Both the position numbers and the translations under genes were made by a program. The notes below the pieces were generated by a model, which was given only the letters and a program-made list of their open reading frames with translations, was not told where the DNA came from and ran no database searches. Positions 1-8,471 of a DNA stretch of 64,000 nt are shown here, piece after piece; within the stretch, counting starts at the first letter, position 1, and every line of letters begins with the position of its first letter. Source of the stretch: Pseudomonadota bacterium (GTDB lineage Bacteria > Desulfobacterota > Desulfobulbia > Desulfobulbales > Desulfurivibrionaceae); contig JAHJRQ010000025.1 in NCBI GenBank assembly GCA_018830485.1, forward strand, positions 45,905 to 109,904, in the 5' to 3' direction.

Positions 1-2
1 CC

Positions 3-584
3 CTGAACTCCGAGCAGTTTAATTCCGGGCATGGTTCTCATTTTGCTGTCCACGTTGATCCCTATGTCGATGCAGTTTCAGCGTTTCTGCAAACATTTGC
101 GTGTCCACAGAATGTCGTTGATTTGGGCTGCGGTGACTTCAATGTGGGGAGTCGGTTGCGGCGGCATTGTGCAACGTATGTGGCTTGCGATATTGCGCCT
201 GATTTGCTTGAGCGCAATAAGAAAAAGTTCCATGATCTCAATGTGGATTTTCGCTGCCTTGACATTGTTGCAGATCCACTGCCCCATGGCGATGTGGTCA
301 TTGTCAGGCAGGTTCTGCAGCACCTGAGCAATGAAGATATCAAGTCGGTTGCAACTAAATTGCGCGGGTACAAATTTCTTGTGCTCACGGAATTTGTTCC
401 GGATAGCGAGTTTACTCCAAATATTGATCAACCAACAGGGGCTTTCTCTCGTCTTGCCCGTGGCATTAAAAGTGGAGTTGTTTTAACCGAAGAACCCTTT
501 TCTTTGAAAGCCAAAAGTGAGCGGGTCATTTGCACAAGTCAGGAGTCTGGAGCTTTAGTAACAACGATTGTTTATGAGCTATAG
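3..584 (+). CDS. Class I SAM-dependent methyltransferase, 5' end cut by window
   Basis: The frame is open from the first bases of the window, so the true start lies upstream. The visible part carries a Rossmann methyltransferase motif I (VVDLGCGDFNVG, nt 114-149), then an acidic residue in ACDIAP, and a motif with an aspartate-rich strand (DVVIVRQVLQHL) typical of class I SAM methyltransferases. It probably methylates a sugar or another small substrate, because it sits at the head of a polysaccharide locus, but the substrate cannot be read from the sequence. The following 207 bases contain no convincing gene. The family assignment is fairly secure and the role in glycan modification is inference from position. 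Confidence 0.75.
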   Translation: MNSEQFNSGHGSHFAVHVDPYVDAVSAFLQTFACPQNVVDLGCGDFNVGSRLRRHCATYVACDIAPDLLERNKKKFHDLNVDFRCLDIVADPLPHGDVVIVRQVLQHLSNEDIKSVATKLRGYKFLVLTEFVPDSEFTPNIDQPTGAFSRLARGIKSGVVLTEEPFSLKAKSERVICTSQESGALVTTIVYEL

Positions 585-791
585 ACGATGGTCTTCCCGC
601 AATGGAGTGATTTCGGATGTGGGGTTGACTGTAACACGCACAACACCCAGTCTGTGTATCGCCATATGAAGGGGCTTCGGGAAACCGCCCGCTTTGCGGG
701 AGAAATCTCACTGCACCGTGGAGTCATTCGTTGAAACATTGCTTTGAGAGTGACATGTTGTTGCCTGTTGTCTGCATTACGCTTTTAGGGT

Positions 792-1436
792 ATGCAGATG
801 TTTAATTTTTTCAAGAAAATTCGAAGGATGATCGCAGATGGCGATATCCGGTACGCCATTTACGAAAAATATTCGTTTTTAATCGGAATAGTATCAATAT
901 CGCTCAGCAGGCTCTTGTATGGTGGCCGCCTGGTTATTGCCCCGCCATATAGAGTTTGGGGCAGTATCCGGTTTTTAATCCTTGGTACGGGATCAATTAC
1001 AATAGGAAAGGATTTCCATGCCGTATCAGCGAGGCGAAGGTCGTTCCATACGCTTTTTTCTCCTTGTCATTTAACTGTCATTGGCGATGGCTGCATTGTT
1101 ATCGGTGAACACGTTGGTCTGAATGGGGCAACCATTGCCGCAAGAAAAAAAGTGGCGATTGGCGATAATACTATGATTGCGGCCAATACTTTTATCCTGG
1201 ATCATGATGGACATGCCTTATGGCCTCCAAGCGAGCGATGGAGCAACCCAGGGGCGGCTGCCGAGGTAATTATCGAAAGGGATGTCTGGATTGGAATGAA
1301 CTGCATTATCCTGAAAGGTGTCCGGATCGGAAGTGGTGCGGTCATTGCAGCCGGGAGTGTCGTGGTTTCCGATGTTGATTCGGCTTCTCTGTATGCAGGC
1401 AACCCTGCGAAAAAGATAAAATCACTGAACGGATAG
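792..1436 (+). CDS. Hexapeptide-repeat O-acetyltransferase (WbbJ/CatB-like)
   Basis: This 214-residue protein has an alpha-helical N-terminus followed from about residue 60 by isoleucine/valine-spaced hexapeptide repeats that form a left-handed beta helix. The C-terminal coil DVWIGMNCIILKGVRIGSG and the ending GNPAKKIK are typical of the maltose/chloramphenicol acetyltransferase-like family, and a histidine in DHDGHALW matches the usual catalytic region. These enzymes transfer acetyl from acetyl-CoA to sugar hydroxyls or amines, so it probably acetylates a residue of the surface polysaccharide encoded here. The ATG is used because it opens the longest frame covering the conserved region; the ribosome binding site is weak. 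Confidence 0.8.
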   Translation: MQMFNFFKKIRRMIADGDIRYAIYEKYSFLIGIVSISLSRLLYGGRLVIAPPYRVWGSIRFLILGTGSITIGKDFHAVSARRRSFHTLFSPCHLTVIGDGCIVIGEHVGLNGATIAARKKVAIGDNTMIAANTFILDHDGHALWPPSERWSNPGAAAEVIIERDVWIGMNCIILKGVRIGSGAVIAAGSVVVSDVDSASLYAGNPAKKIKSLNG

Positions 1437-1468
1437 GGTGGCTGTGTTTTTATTTCCGTACGATTCGC

Positions 1469-3424
1469 ATGACGTCGACCCAGGTTGAACGCAATTCTCG
1501 GAAGAGTGCCGACGCCATAGTTCCGTTGCTTGTTTGGGATACGGAAGGGGCGCCTCCAACTACTGGCTATAAAACGGTATGTTGGCAAAGCGTTGGCTCT
1601 GGTGCGCCTGACGTCGTATCAATACCAAAGCTGGTGGAGACGAATGCGGACGCGCTTAAAAAACGCTATCTGGCGTGGGTTTACGATCTGGGTGAGGCGC
1701 GTATCCGGGGGCACCGGCTGATCGACCATCTGGAATTGCGGCCCGGGTTCAGCTATTGGTGGATGACGTTGTTTGCGGAGAAATGCAATTATGTGAAATC
1801 TCCGCACATTGACCACGCCATTCGCCTGATGGCCTTTGAGGACTGGATACAGGGCAAAGTTTTCGGCCATATGGTTGTAGTCAGCTCCAATGGGCATCTT
1901 GCCGAGTGTCTCCGGTCTTGGTGCGTTGCTACGGGAGTTTCGTTTGAATGGCAACCCCTGCCGGCAACGGCGGAGCAACAATCTTGGCTGAAAAAGTTTC
2001 ATCAAGCCCTGCCGTATTCGTTGCAGGCCATTACATGGTTGGTCCTCTATTTGGTTCGCCGTTGGCCGCTCAAGGGCGCAGGTCTTTCCGGATGGCGCCA
2101 ATCAAGAGGGCGGACGACCTTTGTTTCCTATCTGTTTAACCTGGTTCCCTCTGCTGCAAGCGAGGGCCGGTTTGCAAGCTATTATTGGGCGCATCTGCCC
2201 GAAAATCTCCAGCGTGATGGTTGTAAAACCAATTGGCTTCATTTATATGTCGAGCATGCGCTGCTTCCTAATGCCAGAAAAGCGGCTAAGGCCATCTGCC
2301 AATTCAACAACACAGCTCAAGATGGCCAAAAGCACGTTGTCTTGGATACGTTTCTGAGTTGGGCGGTTGTTTTTAAGACGTTGCGCGATTGGTTCCGTCT
2401 CCGGCGGCGAGCAAGGGGGCTTCAGGAAGTGCTTTGTTTGCCACATGGTGTTAAGATTCCCCTCTGGCCCTTGTTTCGGGAAGACTGGCGTCGTTCTCTG
2501 GCCGGGAAGGACGCCTTGAGTAACCTGCTGCATTGTAACTTGTTTGAGTCGGCGTTCAAGTCCCTGGCTCTCCAACGAGTCGGTGTCTATCTGCAAGAGA
2601 ATCAAGGGTGGGAATTTGCATGCATTCATGCATGGAAGGCAGCGGGGCATGGCCGATTAATCGGCACACCGCATTCGACTGTGCGTTACTGGGATTTGCG
2701 CTATTTTTTCGATCCACGGAGCTACACGCGCTCGGGCCTTAATAATCTGCCTTTGCCGGATCAGGTGGCGCTCAATGGGGCGGCGGCTTTCGATGCCTAC
2801 CGTGCGGGCGACTATCCGTTAGAGGATGTGGCCGAAGTTGAAGCCTTGCGCTATCTCCATCTTTTTGAAGCAAAAAAGGGGGGGGAGTCGGTTTTGCCGG
2901 AATCTAATGGTCATTTGCGGGTTTTGGTTCTGGGGGATTACGATTCAAGCTATACAAAAAAACAACTGCATCTGTTTGAAAAATCAGCGCAGTTTCTGCC
3001 TTCGGGTGCCATTATTATTCTCAAGCCCCATCCGGCTTGTCCGGTACAACTTTCTGATTTTCCTGGTCTGAAGATGCAAATGACCGCAAATCCCGTACCG
3101 GAACTGCTGGATGATTGCGATGTTGTCTACACAAGCAGTAACACTGCAGCGGCGGTCGATGCCTATTGTGCTGGTGTTCCGGTTGTGTCGCTGCTTGATC
3201 CGAGTCGTCTCAACCTGAGTCCCTTGCGGGGCAGGGAAGGGGTATTTTTTGTCAGCACCCCGGAAGAGCTGACAAGGGCACTGATTTCCGCTGCTGCCGG
3301 TCCTCGGGGCATATTCTCTGCGGACGATTTTTTTCGGCTTGATTCGACAATGCCGCGATGGAAAAATTTGATAGGGGTGGGCGCTGTCGATTTAAAACAA
3401 GGGACCGGCCTTTCACCGGCGTAA
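1469..3424 (+). CDS. Surface carbohydrate biosynthesis protein, LIC13510-like
   Basis: A soluble 651-residue protein of unknown reaction. Its overall character (WSYWWM-type N-terminal segment, a central basic linker, and a C-terminal part with ILKPHPACP and TSSNTAAAVDAYCAGVPVVS) resembles the large O-antigen-cluster proteins first annotated in Leptospira (LIC13510 type). The C-terminal half has the KPHP and SSN...A..AYCAGVPV pattern of GT-B-fold polysaccharide enzymes such as CMP-Kdo or poly-glycerophosphate transferases, which suggests a glycosyltransferase-like fold. It is followed 26 nt later by the CDP-glucose dehydratase gene on the same strand. The family name is from memory of its sequence character, and a precise function is not claimed. 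Confidence 0.6.
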   Translation: MTSTQVERNSRKSADAIVPLLVWDTEGAPPTTGYKTVCWQSVGSGAPDVVSIPKLVETNADALKKRYLAWVYDLGEARIRGHRLIDHLELRPGFSYWWMTLFAEKCNYVKSPHIDHAIRLMAFEDWIQGKVFGHMVVVSSNGHLAECLRSWCVATGVSFEWQPLPATAEQQSWLKKFHQALPYSLQAITWLVLYLVRRWPLKGAGLSGWRQSRGRTTFVSYLFNLVPSAASEGRFASYYWAHLPENLQRDGCKTNWLHLYVEHALLPNARKAAKAICQFNNTAQDGQKHVVLDTFLSWAVVFKTLRDWFRLRRRARGLQEVLCLPHGVKIPLWPLFREDWRRSLAGKDALSNLLHCNLFESAFKSLALQRVGVYLQENQGWEFACIHAWKAAGHGRLIGTPHSTVRYWDLRYFFDPRSYTRSGLNNLPLPDQVALNGAAAFDAYRAGDYPLEDVAEVEALRYLHLFEAKKGGESVLPESNGHLRVLVLGDYDSSYTKKQLHLFEKSAQFLPSGAIIILKPHPACPVQLSDFPGLKMQMTANPVPELLDDCDVVYTSSNTAAAVDAYCAGVPVVSLLDPSRLNLSPLRGREGVFFVSTPEELTRALISAAAGPRGIFSADDFFRLDSTMPRWKNLIGVGAVDLKQGTGLSPA

Positions 3425-3450
3425 AAAGACAATCTGTCAGTAAGGAAATC

Positions 3451-4536
3451 ATGAGCGGATACGAAGTTTTTCAGGGCAAGACTGTTTTGGTCACAGGTCA
3501 CACAGGATTTAAAGGGAGCTGGCTTTCCGCCTGGTTGCATCTGCTGGGCGCCAAGGTTATTGGGGTGGCGCTGGACCCGCCAACTATTCCCTCGCATTTC
3601 GCTGCTGTTGAACTGGGAGAAATGATCCAGGATTATCGTTTGGATATCCGCGATGCCATGGCGCTCAAGGCTATGGTGCAGGATATACAGCCTGATTTTG
3701 TTTTCCATTTGGCGGCCCAGGCTCTTGTGCGACAGTCATATGCAGATCCTGTGGAAACGTATCAGATAAATGTGCTGGGCACATTGCACATTCTCGAAGC
3801 CTTGCGTACGCTGGGAAAACCATGCGTGGCCACCATGATCACGAGCGATAAGTGCTATGACAATGTCGAATGGGTGTGGGGCTACCGCGAAACTGACGCG
3901 CTGGGTGGACCAGACCCCTACAGCGCCTCCAAAGGCGCTGCTGAGTTGGTTATTCGCTCCCATGTGAAATCATTTTTTCCTAAAGGCGGAAATTTGCGTG
4001 TCGCAGTGGCTCGTGCCGGCAATGTCATTGGCGGAGGCGATTGGGCAGCAAACAGGATCGTGCCGGATTGCGTTCGGGCCTGGGGGGCCGGGGAGACAGT
4101 GGCGCTTCGAAATCCACATTCAACAAGGCCTTGGCAACATGTGCTGGAACCCTTAAGCGGTTATCTCACGCTTGCGGCGGAACTGCATCAGCGGGCAGAG
4201 CTCCATGGCGAGCCATTCAACTTTGGCCCGGCCGCCCAACAGAGCCACACGGTCCTTGACCTGGTGCGGGCGATGTCTCGTTATTGGGCAGACGTCCGGT
4301 GGACGGACATCTCCGATGCGGCCTTGGGGCCTTATGAGTCGGGGCTGTTGAAGCTCAACTGCGACAAAGCGTTACATGTGTTGCGCTGGCACGCCTCCAT
4401 GTCATTTGACGAAACCATTCGAATGACTGCCGAGTGGTACCGAGCCTACTATGAGGCGCCTGGTTCCATCGGGGATGTGACCTGTGCCCAGATTCGGGAA
4501 TATGAGTCTATCGCGCAGGGTCGTGGTGGGGCATGA
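3451..4536 (+). CDS. rfbG: CDP-glucose 4,6-dehydratase
   Basis: This 361-residue extended SDR converts CDP-glucose to CDP-4-keto-6-deoxyglucose. It shows the NAD-binding loop GHTGFKGSW near residue 16, the serine of MITSDKCY and the YSASKGAAE catalytic Tyr/Lys pair, all hallmarks of RfbG/DdhB. The ATG at 3451 was chosen because it follows TAAGGAAATC, a good ribosome binding site, and starts the protein just before the Rossmann strand; the frame is open further upstream, but that part overlaps the previous gene. The stop overlaps the next gene by four bases. The partner cytidylyltransferase lies two genes downstream. Confidence 0.95.
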   Translation: MSGYEVFQGKTVLVTGHTGFKGSWLSAWLHLLGAKVIGVALDPPTIPSHFAAVELGEMIQDYRLDIRDAMALKAMVQDIQPDFVFHLAAQALVRQSYADPVETYQINVLGTLHILEALRTLGKPCVATMITSDKCYDNVEWVWGYRETDALGGPDPYSASKGAAELVIRSHVKSFFPKGGNLRVAVARAGNVIGGGDWAANRIVPDCVRAWGAGETVALRNPHSTRPWQHVLEPLSGYLTLAAELHQRAELHGEPFNFGPAAQQSHTVLDLVRAMSRYWADVRWTDISDAALGPYESGLLKLNCDKALHVLRWHASMSFDETIRMTAEWYRAYYEAPGSIGDVTCAQIREYESIAQGRGGA

Positions 4537-4970
4537 CTGCCGTGAGTCTTGATGATATTAGGGTGACTCCGTTAAAGCGAATTCTGACCCCCGGTGGAGA
4601 TGTTCTTCATGCGTTGAAGGAGTCTGAGCCGGACTTCGTGGGGTTTGGCGAGGCTTATTTTTCTTGGGTTGAACCCGGGGCAATCAAGGCCTGGAAATGT
4701 CACCAGCGCATGACCCTCAATCTGGTTGTTCCTTTGGGGGACGTCCGGTTCGTCTTTCATCTGCCAAATCAAGGCGCAGAGTTCCGGTGTGAGGAAATTG
4801 GCGAATCCCGCTATGCTCGTCTGACCGTGCCGCCCGGTATTTGGTTCGGATTTCAGTGTCGCGGGGGCCAAAAGAGTCTCCTGATGAATCTTGCGGACAT
4901 CGCCCATGACCCAGGCGAAGTATTGCGCAAGCCCGTTTCAGAAATTAAATACAATTGGAACGCGTTATGA
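4533..4970 (+). CDS. RmlC-like nucleotide-sugar epimerase (cupin)
   Basis: A short cupin of 145 residues belonging to the dTDP-4-dehydrorhamnose 3,5-epimerase-like group. The segment WKCHQRMTLNLVVPLGDVRF and the VPPGIWFGFQC strand match the jelly-roll core, although the protein is about 40 residues shorter than RmlC. It overlaps the CDP-glucose dehydratase gene upstream by four bases and rfbF downstream by four (ATGA), so the three are translationally coupled. The likely job is C3 and/or C5 epimerisation of CDP-4-keto-6-deoxyglucose; this is inference from the neighbours. It replaces, in position, the PLP-dependent E1 dehydrase (ddhC) of 3,6-dideoxyhexose pathways, which is not found in the window. 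Confidence 0.75.
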   Translation: MTAVSLDDIRVTPLKRILTPGGDVLHALKESEPDFVGFGEAYFSWVEPGAIKAWKCHQRMTLNLVVPLGDVRFVFHLPNQGAEFRCEEIGESRYARLTVPPGIWFGFQCRGGQKSLLMNLADIAHDPGEVLRKPVSEIKYNWNAL

Positions 4971-5728
4971 AAGTTATCCTGCTTGCTGGTGGTTTTGGTA
5001 CTCGTTTGGCTGAATATACCAGCCTGATTCCCAAGCCGATGGTGCCGGTCGGCGGCAAGCCGATTCTTTGGCATATCATGCAGACCTACGCGCGATTTGG
5101 CCATAAGGATTTTTATGTTGCCTTAGGTTACAAAGCTGAGATTATCAAGGAGTATTTTCTGCATTATCGTTCCTTGAACGCCGATTTTTCGGTGGATTTA
5201 GGGACCGGCGTTATATCGCCGCATCAACTGGATGAAGTTGACTGGCGGGTGACCTTGGTCAATACCGGGGATGCGTCCATGACTGGTGGCCGTGTCAAAC
5301 GAATGCAATCATACATAGGCAACGAGACCTGCATGTTAACCTACGGAGACGGATTGGCGGATATTGATCTGGATGCACTGCTTTCTTTTCACCGCAGTCA
5401 TGGCAAACTGGTCACCGTATCCGCTGTCCGCCCGGTTGCGCGATTCGGCGAACTTGAAATGGATGGCAGTCGCGTCACGAGCTTCAAGGAAAAGCCCCAA
5501 TTGCATGAAGGTTGGATTAATGGCGGGTACTTTGTAATTGAACCCCGTTTTTTCGAGTTTATTGCCGGCGACGGCACGATGCTGGAACGGGAACCTCTCG
5601 AACGCGCGGCCATGGAAGGTGAATTGATGGCGTATCATCACGAGGGCTTTTGGCATTGCATGGATACCAAACGAGATCACGAGCTGCTGGAGTCGATGTG
5701 GGCAAAAGGCGCACCGTGGTCGCGGTAG
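4967..5728 (+). CDS. rfbF: Glucose-1-phosphate cytidylyltransferase
   Basis: A 253-residue nucleotidyltransferase that makes CDP-glucose from CTP and glucose 1-phosphate, the first step of CDP-deoxysugar synthesis. The N-terminus has the pyrophosphorylase signature LAGGFGTRL and the PKPMVPVGGKPILWHI segment. The internal VKRMQSYIGNETCMLTYGDG and C-terminal HCMDTKRDHELLE patterns are those of RfbF/DdhA. The ATG at 4967 overlaps the stop of the epimerase gene. It is part of the rfbG-epimerase-rfbF-SDR unit. Order differs from the usual rfbF-rfbG arrangement, but the assignment itself is secure. Confidence 0.95.
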   Translation: MKVILLAGGFGTRLAEYTSLIPKPMVPVGGKPILWHIMQTYARFGHKDFYVALGYKAEIIKEYFLHYRSLNADFSVDLGTGVISPHQLDEVDWRVTLVNTGDASMTGGRVKRMQSYIGNETCMLTYGDGLADIDLDALLSFHRSHGKLVTVSAVRPVARFGELEMDGSRVTSFKEKPQLHEGWINGGYFVIEPRFFEFIAGDGTMLEREPLERAAMEGELMAYHHEGFWHCMDTKRDHELLESMWAKGAPWSR

Positions 5729-5737
5729 TCTGAATAC

Positions 5738-6694
5738 ATGCGAATTCTAATCACAGGGGGCTTTGGTTTTGTTGGCGGAAGGCTTGCGCAGTATCTCCAG
5801 CATGCCGGGCATCAGGTCGTTTTGGGAACACGGAGTGTCCGTGCTTTCCCCGAGTGGTTAGCCGCCGGTGAAGTGGTCGAGACCGATTGGGCAAATAGTT
5901 GTGCTCTGGAAACAATCTGCACTGGGATCGATGTGGTCATTCATGCCGCCGGCATGAACGCGCAAGATTGCGCGGCTGATCCGGAACTGGCCATGGAATT
6001 TAATGGGGCAGCGACGGCCTGTTTGGTTGACGCTGCCTGCCGTGCAGGCGTGCGGCGTTTCATCTATCTCTCCACGGCCCATGTGTACGCCAGTCCGCTT
6101 GAGGGCAGCATTACCGAGGAGATGTACCCGACGAACTCCCATCCCTATGCCGCCAGCCATCTTGCCGGTGAAAATGCAGTATTGTCTGCCCGTCGCCGAG
6201 GGGAAATTGAAGGTATGGCGCTACGCCTTTCGAACGCATTTGGTGCGCCGACGCATAAAGAGGTCAACTGTTGGACGCTCCTGGTCAATGACTTGTGCAG
6301 GCAAGCGGTGCAGCGCGGAGAGTTGATACTACGGTCCAGCGGCTTGCAGAAAAGGGATTTTGTTCCTCTGGCAGAGGTTTGCAGGGTAATTGCCCACCTT
6401 GCTTCTTGTGATTTAGGCTCTTATGCTCCCAGTGTAATCAATATTGGAACTGGAGTTTCAAGATCTTTGCGGGAGATGGCGCTTTTGGTCCGGCAACGTT
6501 GTAAGCTTGTTTTGGATGTTACTCCTGAAATGAAATGCCTTGAGCCAGGGGTCGATGAAAAATATCCGGAATTGGAGTATCGTTCGAACGAATTGGCGAG
6601 GCTGGGTTTAACTGTGATTCCTGATAACGATGCTGAAATTGACAGATTATTGTCGTTTTGCGCTTCGTCGTTTGGTAGCAACTTTAAAAAATAG
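5738..6694 (+). CDS. Extended SDR (NAD-dependent epimerase/dehydratase) with YxxxH
   Basis: A 318-residue extended short-chain dehydrogenase with the dinucleotide loop TGGFGFVGGRL at residues 6-16 and a well-formed Rossmann domain. It starts nine bases after rfbF, so it probably completes the CDP-6-deoxyhexose branch as a 4-keto reductase or epimerase. The catalytic region reads IYLSTAHVYAS and HPYAASHLAGE: the serine/threonine and tyrosine are present, but the usual lysine of YxxxK is a histidine (codon CAT, nt 6163-6165). No frameshift is seen around it. The product sugar cannot be named from sequence; the lysine change may mean altered or weak activity. Confidence 0.8.
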   Translation: MRILITGGFGFVGGRLAQYLQHAGHQVVLGTRSVRAFPEWLAAGEVVETDWANSCALETICTGIDVVIHAAGMNAQDCAADPELAMEFNGAATACLVDAACRAGVRRFIYLSTAHVYASPLEGSITEEMYPTNSHPYAASHLAGENAVLSARRRGEIEGMALRLSNAFGAPTHKEVNCWTLLVNDLCRQAVQRGELILRSSGLQKRDFVPLAEVCRVIAHLASCDLGSYAPSVINIGTGVSRSLREMALLVRQRCKLVLDVTPEMKCLEPGVDEKYPELEYRSNELARLGLTVIPDNDAEIDRLLSFCASSFGSNFKK

Positions 6695-6785
6695 CGATAC
6701 ATTTTACCATGATCCCGCACGGCTCCATGGGCGTCTTTAACCATGCTTGTTTTTTGAGTTGTGCTCAAGAGAGTATTGAGGCTTT

Positions 6786-8363
6786 ATGACGAATTCCGGC
6801 GTTGCATCGCGAATTGAATCAAAGGCCCGGTTTTGTGGCGAGTTTGCTATGTCATCGCCGGCAAGCCACGGCCCTCTTGAACGGCTTTTTGTATTATTGA
6901 GTGCAACGATTTTGGTTTCCATCGGTATTTGTCTCTTGTTTGAGTTGTTTGCAAGTGAGGTTCACTCTATATTTTCAATATTGTCGCTCTTGATGTTTTT
7001 TGTCGCCTCCGCGATAATAACCTTGTTGTCATTTTTTAGGAGTATTTCCGGACAGTTGTTTGCGGTGAGCACAAATATTTATTTTTTATCTAGAGTCCCA
7101 ATCCTCTACCTGTTTCCTGATCACCTTGATTATCAGGGGGTGTTGCTTTCTCAGTATGCAAATTTCGAAAAAGGGGGCTTGTTTGTTGTTCTGGCGAGTC
7201 TTTTTTTTCTTGTAGGCCAAATTTTTCCCTACACGTCACAACGGACCAAGAAGCGCCGTCTTGCAGGTGAAATCTCTCAAACCGAAGCCGTGGCAACGTT
7301 TCGTGTTTTCGGGTTAAAGATTGCTCTGGAAACGGTGGTTAAGTCACTTTTTCCCATACTCTGCATTCTTCTTGTGTTTCAGATTTACTCAATATTCGTG
7401 TTGAATCTTGGGCTGACCGGGGGGGAATATGCCCGGGAGTCCGCGGCAATCGTTCGTGTCTCACAGTTGCTGCCACTTTTTTTGCCTTTTGTTGTCTATT
7501 CTAGCCTGGCGATGTCAACTGTCGGCAGCGAGACAGGATTCAGGATAGCCATTGCTTCAATAATCGTTGTTGGCGCTTCTTTTGTCCTGTTGGCCTCACG
7601 CGCTTCGGTGATTTCATTTCTTTTTGCTCTGTATTGTGCCGCGCGATTCATGGGGACTCGGGCAACGTATCGCCAGATCGTAATTGGGCTGATGCTGTTG
7701 GGATTGGCTGTTCTGGTTTACCCGCTGATTTCAACCTCGCGCTTGATTTTGATCGGCGTTTCCGTGAACCCTTTTCAGGGGTATGAATTTCCGCTTGATC
7801 AACTGGCTGCCATTTCGAACCGCGTGGGGACTAGTTTCGAATCGTTTTTTCTCTGGTTCAAGCTGATAAGCGAAGAGACGGTCAGGCCGGACTACTCTGT
7901 TTTCGTCAGGATTGCGGAGCTAATCAACAGCCTGGTTCCCGGCGATCTCATTGAAGTCTCACCATATATCTCTGTTGCCAAGCTTCAAACCATGTACGGA
8001 CGCTTTGAAGTTGATTTTTTTTCGTCGGCTGCTTACTTGGAAGGGTTAGGGGGCCATGGGGAGAATCCCGGGCAACTGGGCATGGCATATATATTGTTTG
8101 GAATGTTTATGCCCGGTAGTTTTTTTGTGATTGGCGCACTGTCTAGGATGATTGAGCTGTCAAGTTTTTCACCTTTTTGGAAGTTTATATTGATACCATC
8201 GATAATTGCAGGCAGCGATCCTTTGCCATCTGTTGCTTTGTTTACTTTGGTATTGCTTTTATATATGTCAGTTTTAGGGCTTACAACTGTTCGTTCCATA
8301 AGCAAATTATTTCGTCCGATTAAGTGGAAAGGGCAGCGTAAGTTTGCAAATGAGTTATTGTAG
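6786..8363 (+). CDS. Wzy-like O-antigen polymerase, multi-spanning membrane protein
   Basis: A very hydrophobic protein of up to 525 residues with about eleven to twelve predicted membrane segments and one large hydrophilic loop (about residues 345-440), the layout of Wzy oligosaccharide repeat-unit polymerases. Such proteins are poorly conserved and the call rests on topology plus location among glycosyltransferases. The first 21 codons are hydrophilic, and a second ATG at 6849 (MSSPASHG) is an equally plausible start. It lies 92 bases after the SDR gene. It could instead be another membrane polymerase or ligase. No Wzx flippase is visible in the window. Confidence 0.65.
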   Translation: MTNSGVASRIESKARFCGEFAMSSPASHGPLERLFVLLSATILVSIGICLLFELFASEVHSIFSILSLLMFFVASAIITLLSFFRSISGQLFAVSTNIYFLSRVPILYLFPDHLDYQGVLLSQYANFEKGGLFVVLASLFFLVGQIFPYTSQRTKKRRLAGEISQTEAVATFRVFGLKIALETVVKSLFPILCILLVFQIYSIFVLNLGLTGGEYARESAAIVRVSQLLPLFLPFVVYSSLAMSTVGSETGFRIAIASIIVVGASFVLLASRASVISFLFALYCAARFMGTRATYRQIVIGLMLLGLAVLVYPLISTSRLILIGVSVNPFQGYEFPLDQLAAISNRVGTSFESFFLWFKLISEETVRPDYSVFVRIAELINSLVPGDLIEVSPYISVAKLQTMYGRFEVDFFSSAAYLEGLGGHGENPGQLGMAYILFGMFMPGSFFVIGALSRMIELSSFSPFWKFILIPSIIAGSDPLPSVALFTLVLLLYMSVLGLTTVRSISKLFRPIKWKGQRKFANELL

Positions 8364-8471
8364 AATGTCAACAGACTATAAAGATATCTTTCGGTTGCAA
8401 TGTAATACATCGAGTGTGTTTGCGTTGTTACCAGACAGTAATTGCCGTGACGTACCCTTGGGTTCAAATGA

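Noticed and set aside
3358..3450. 31-codon N-terminal extension of the CDP-glucose dehydratase
   Set aside because: It overlaps the end of the preceding gene, lacks conservation, and the internal ATG at 3451 has a good ribosome binding site.
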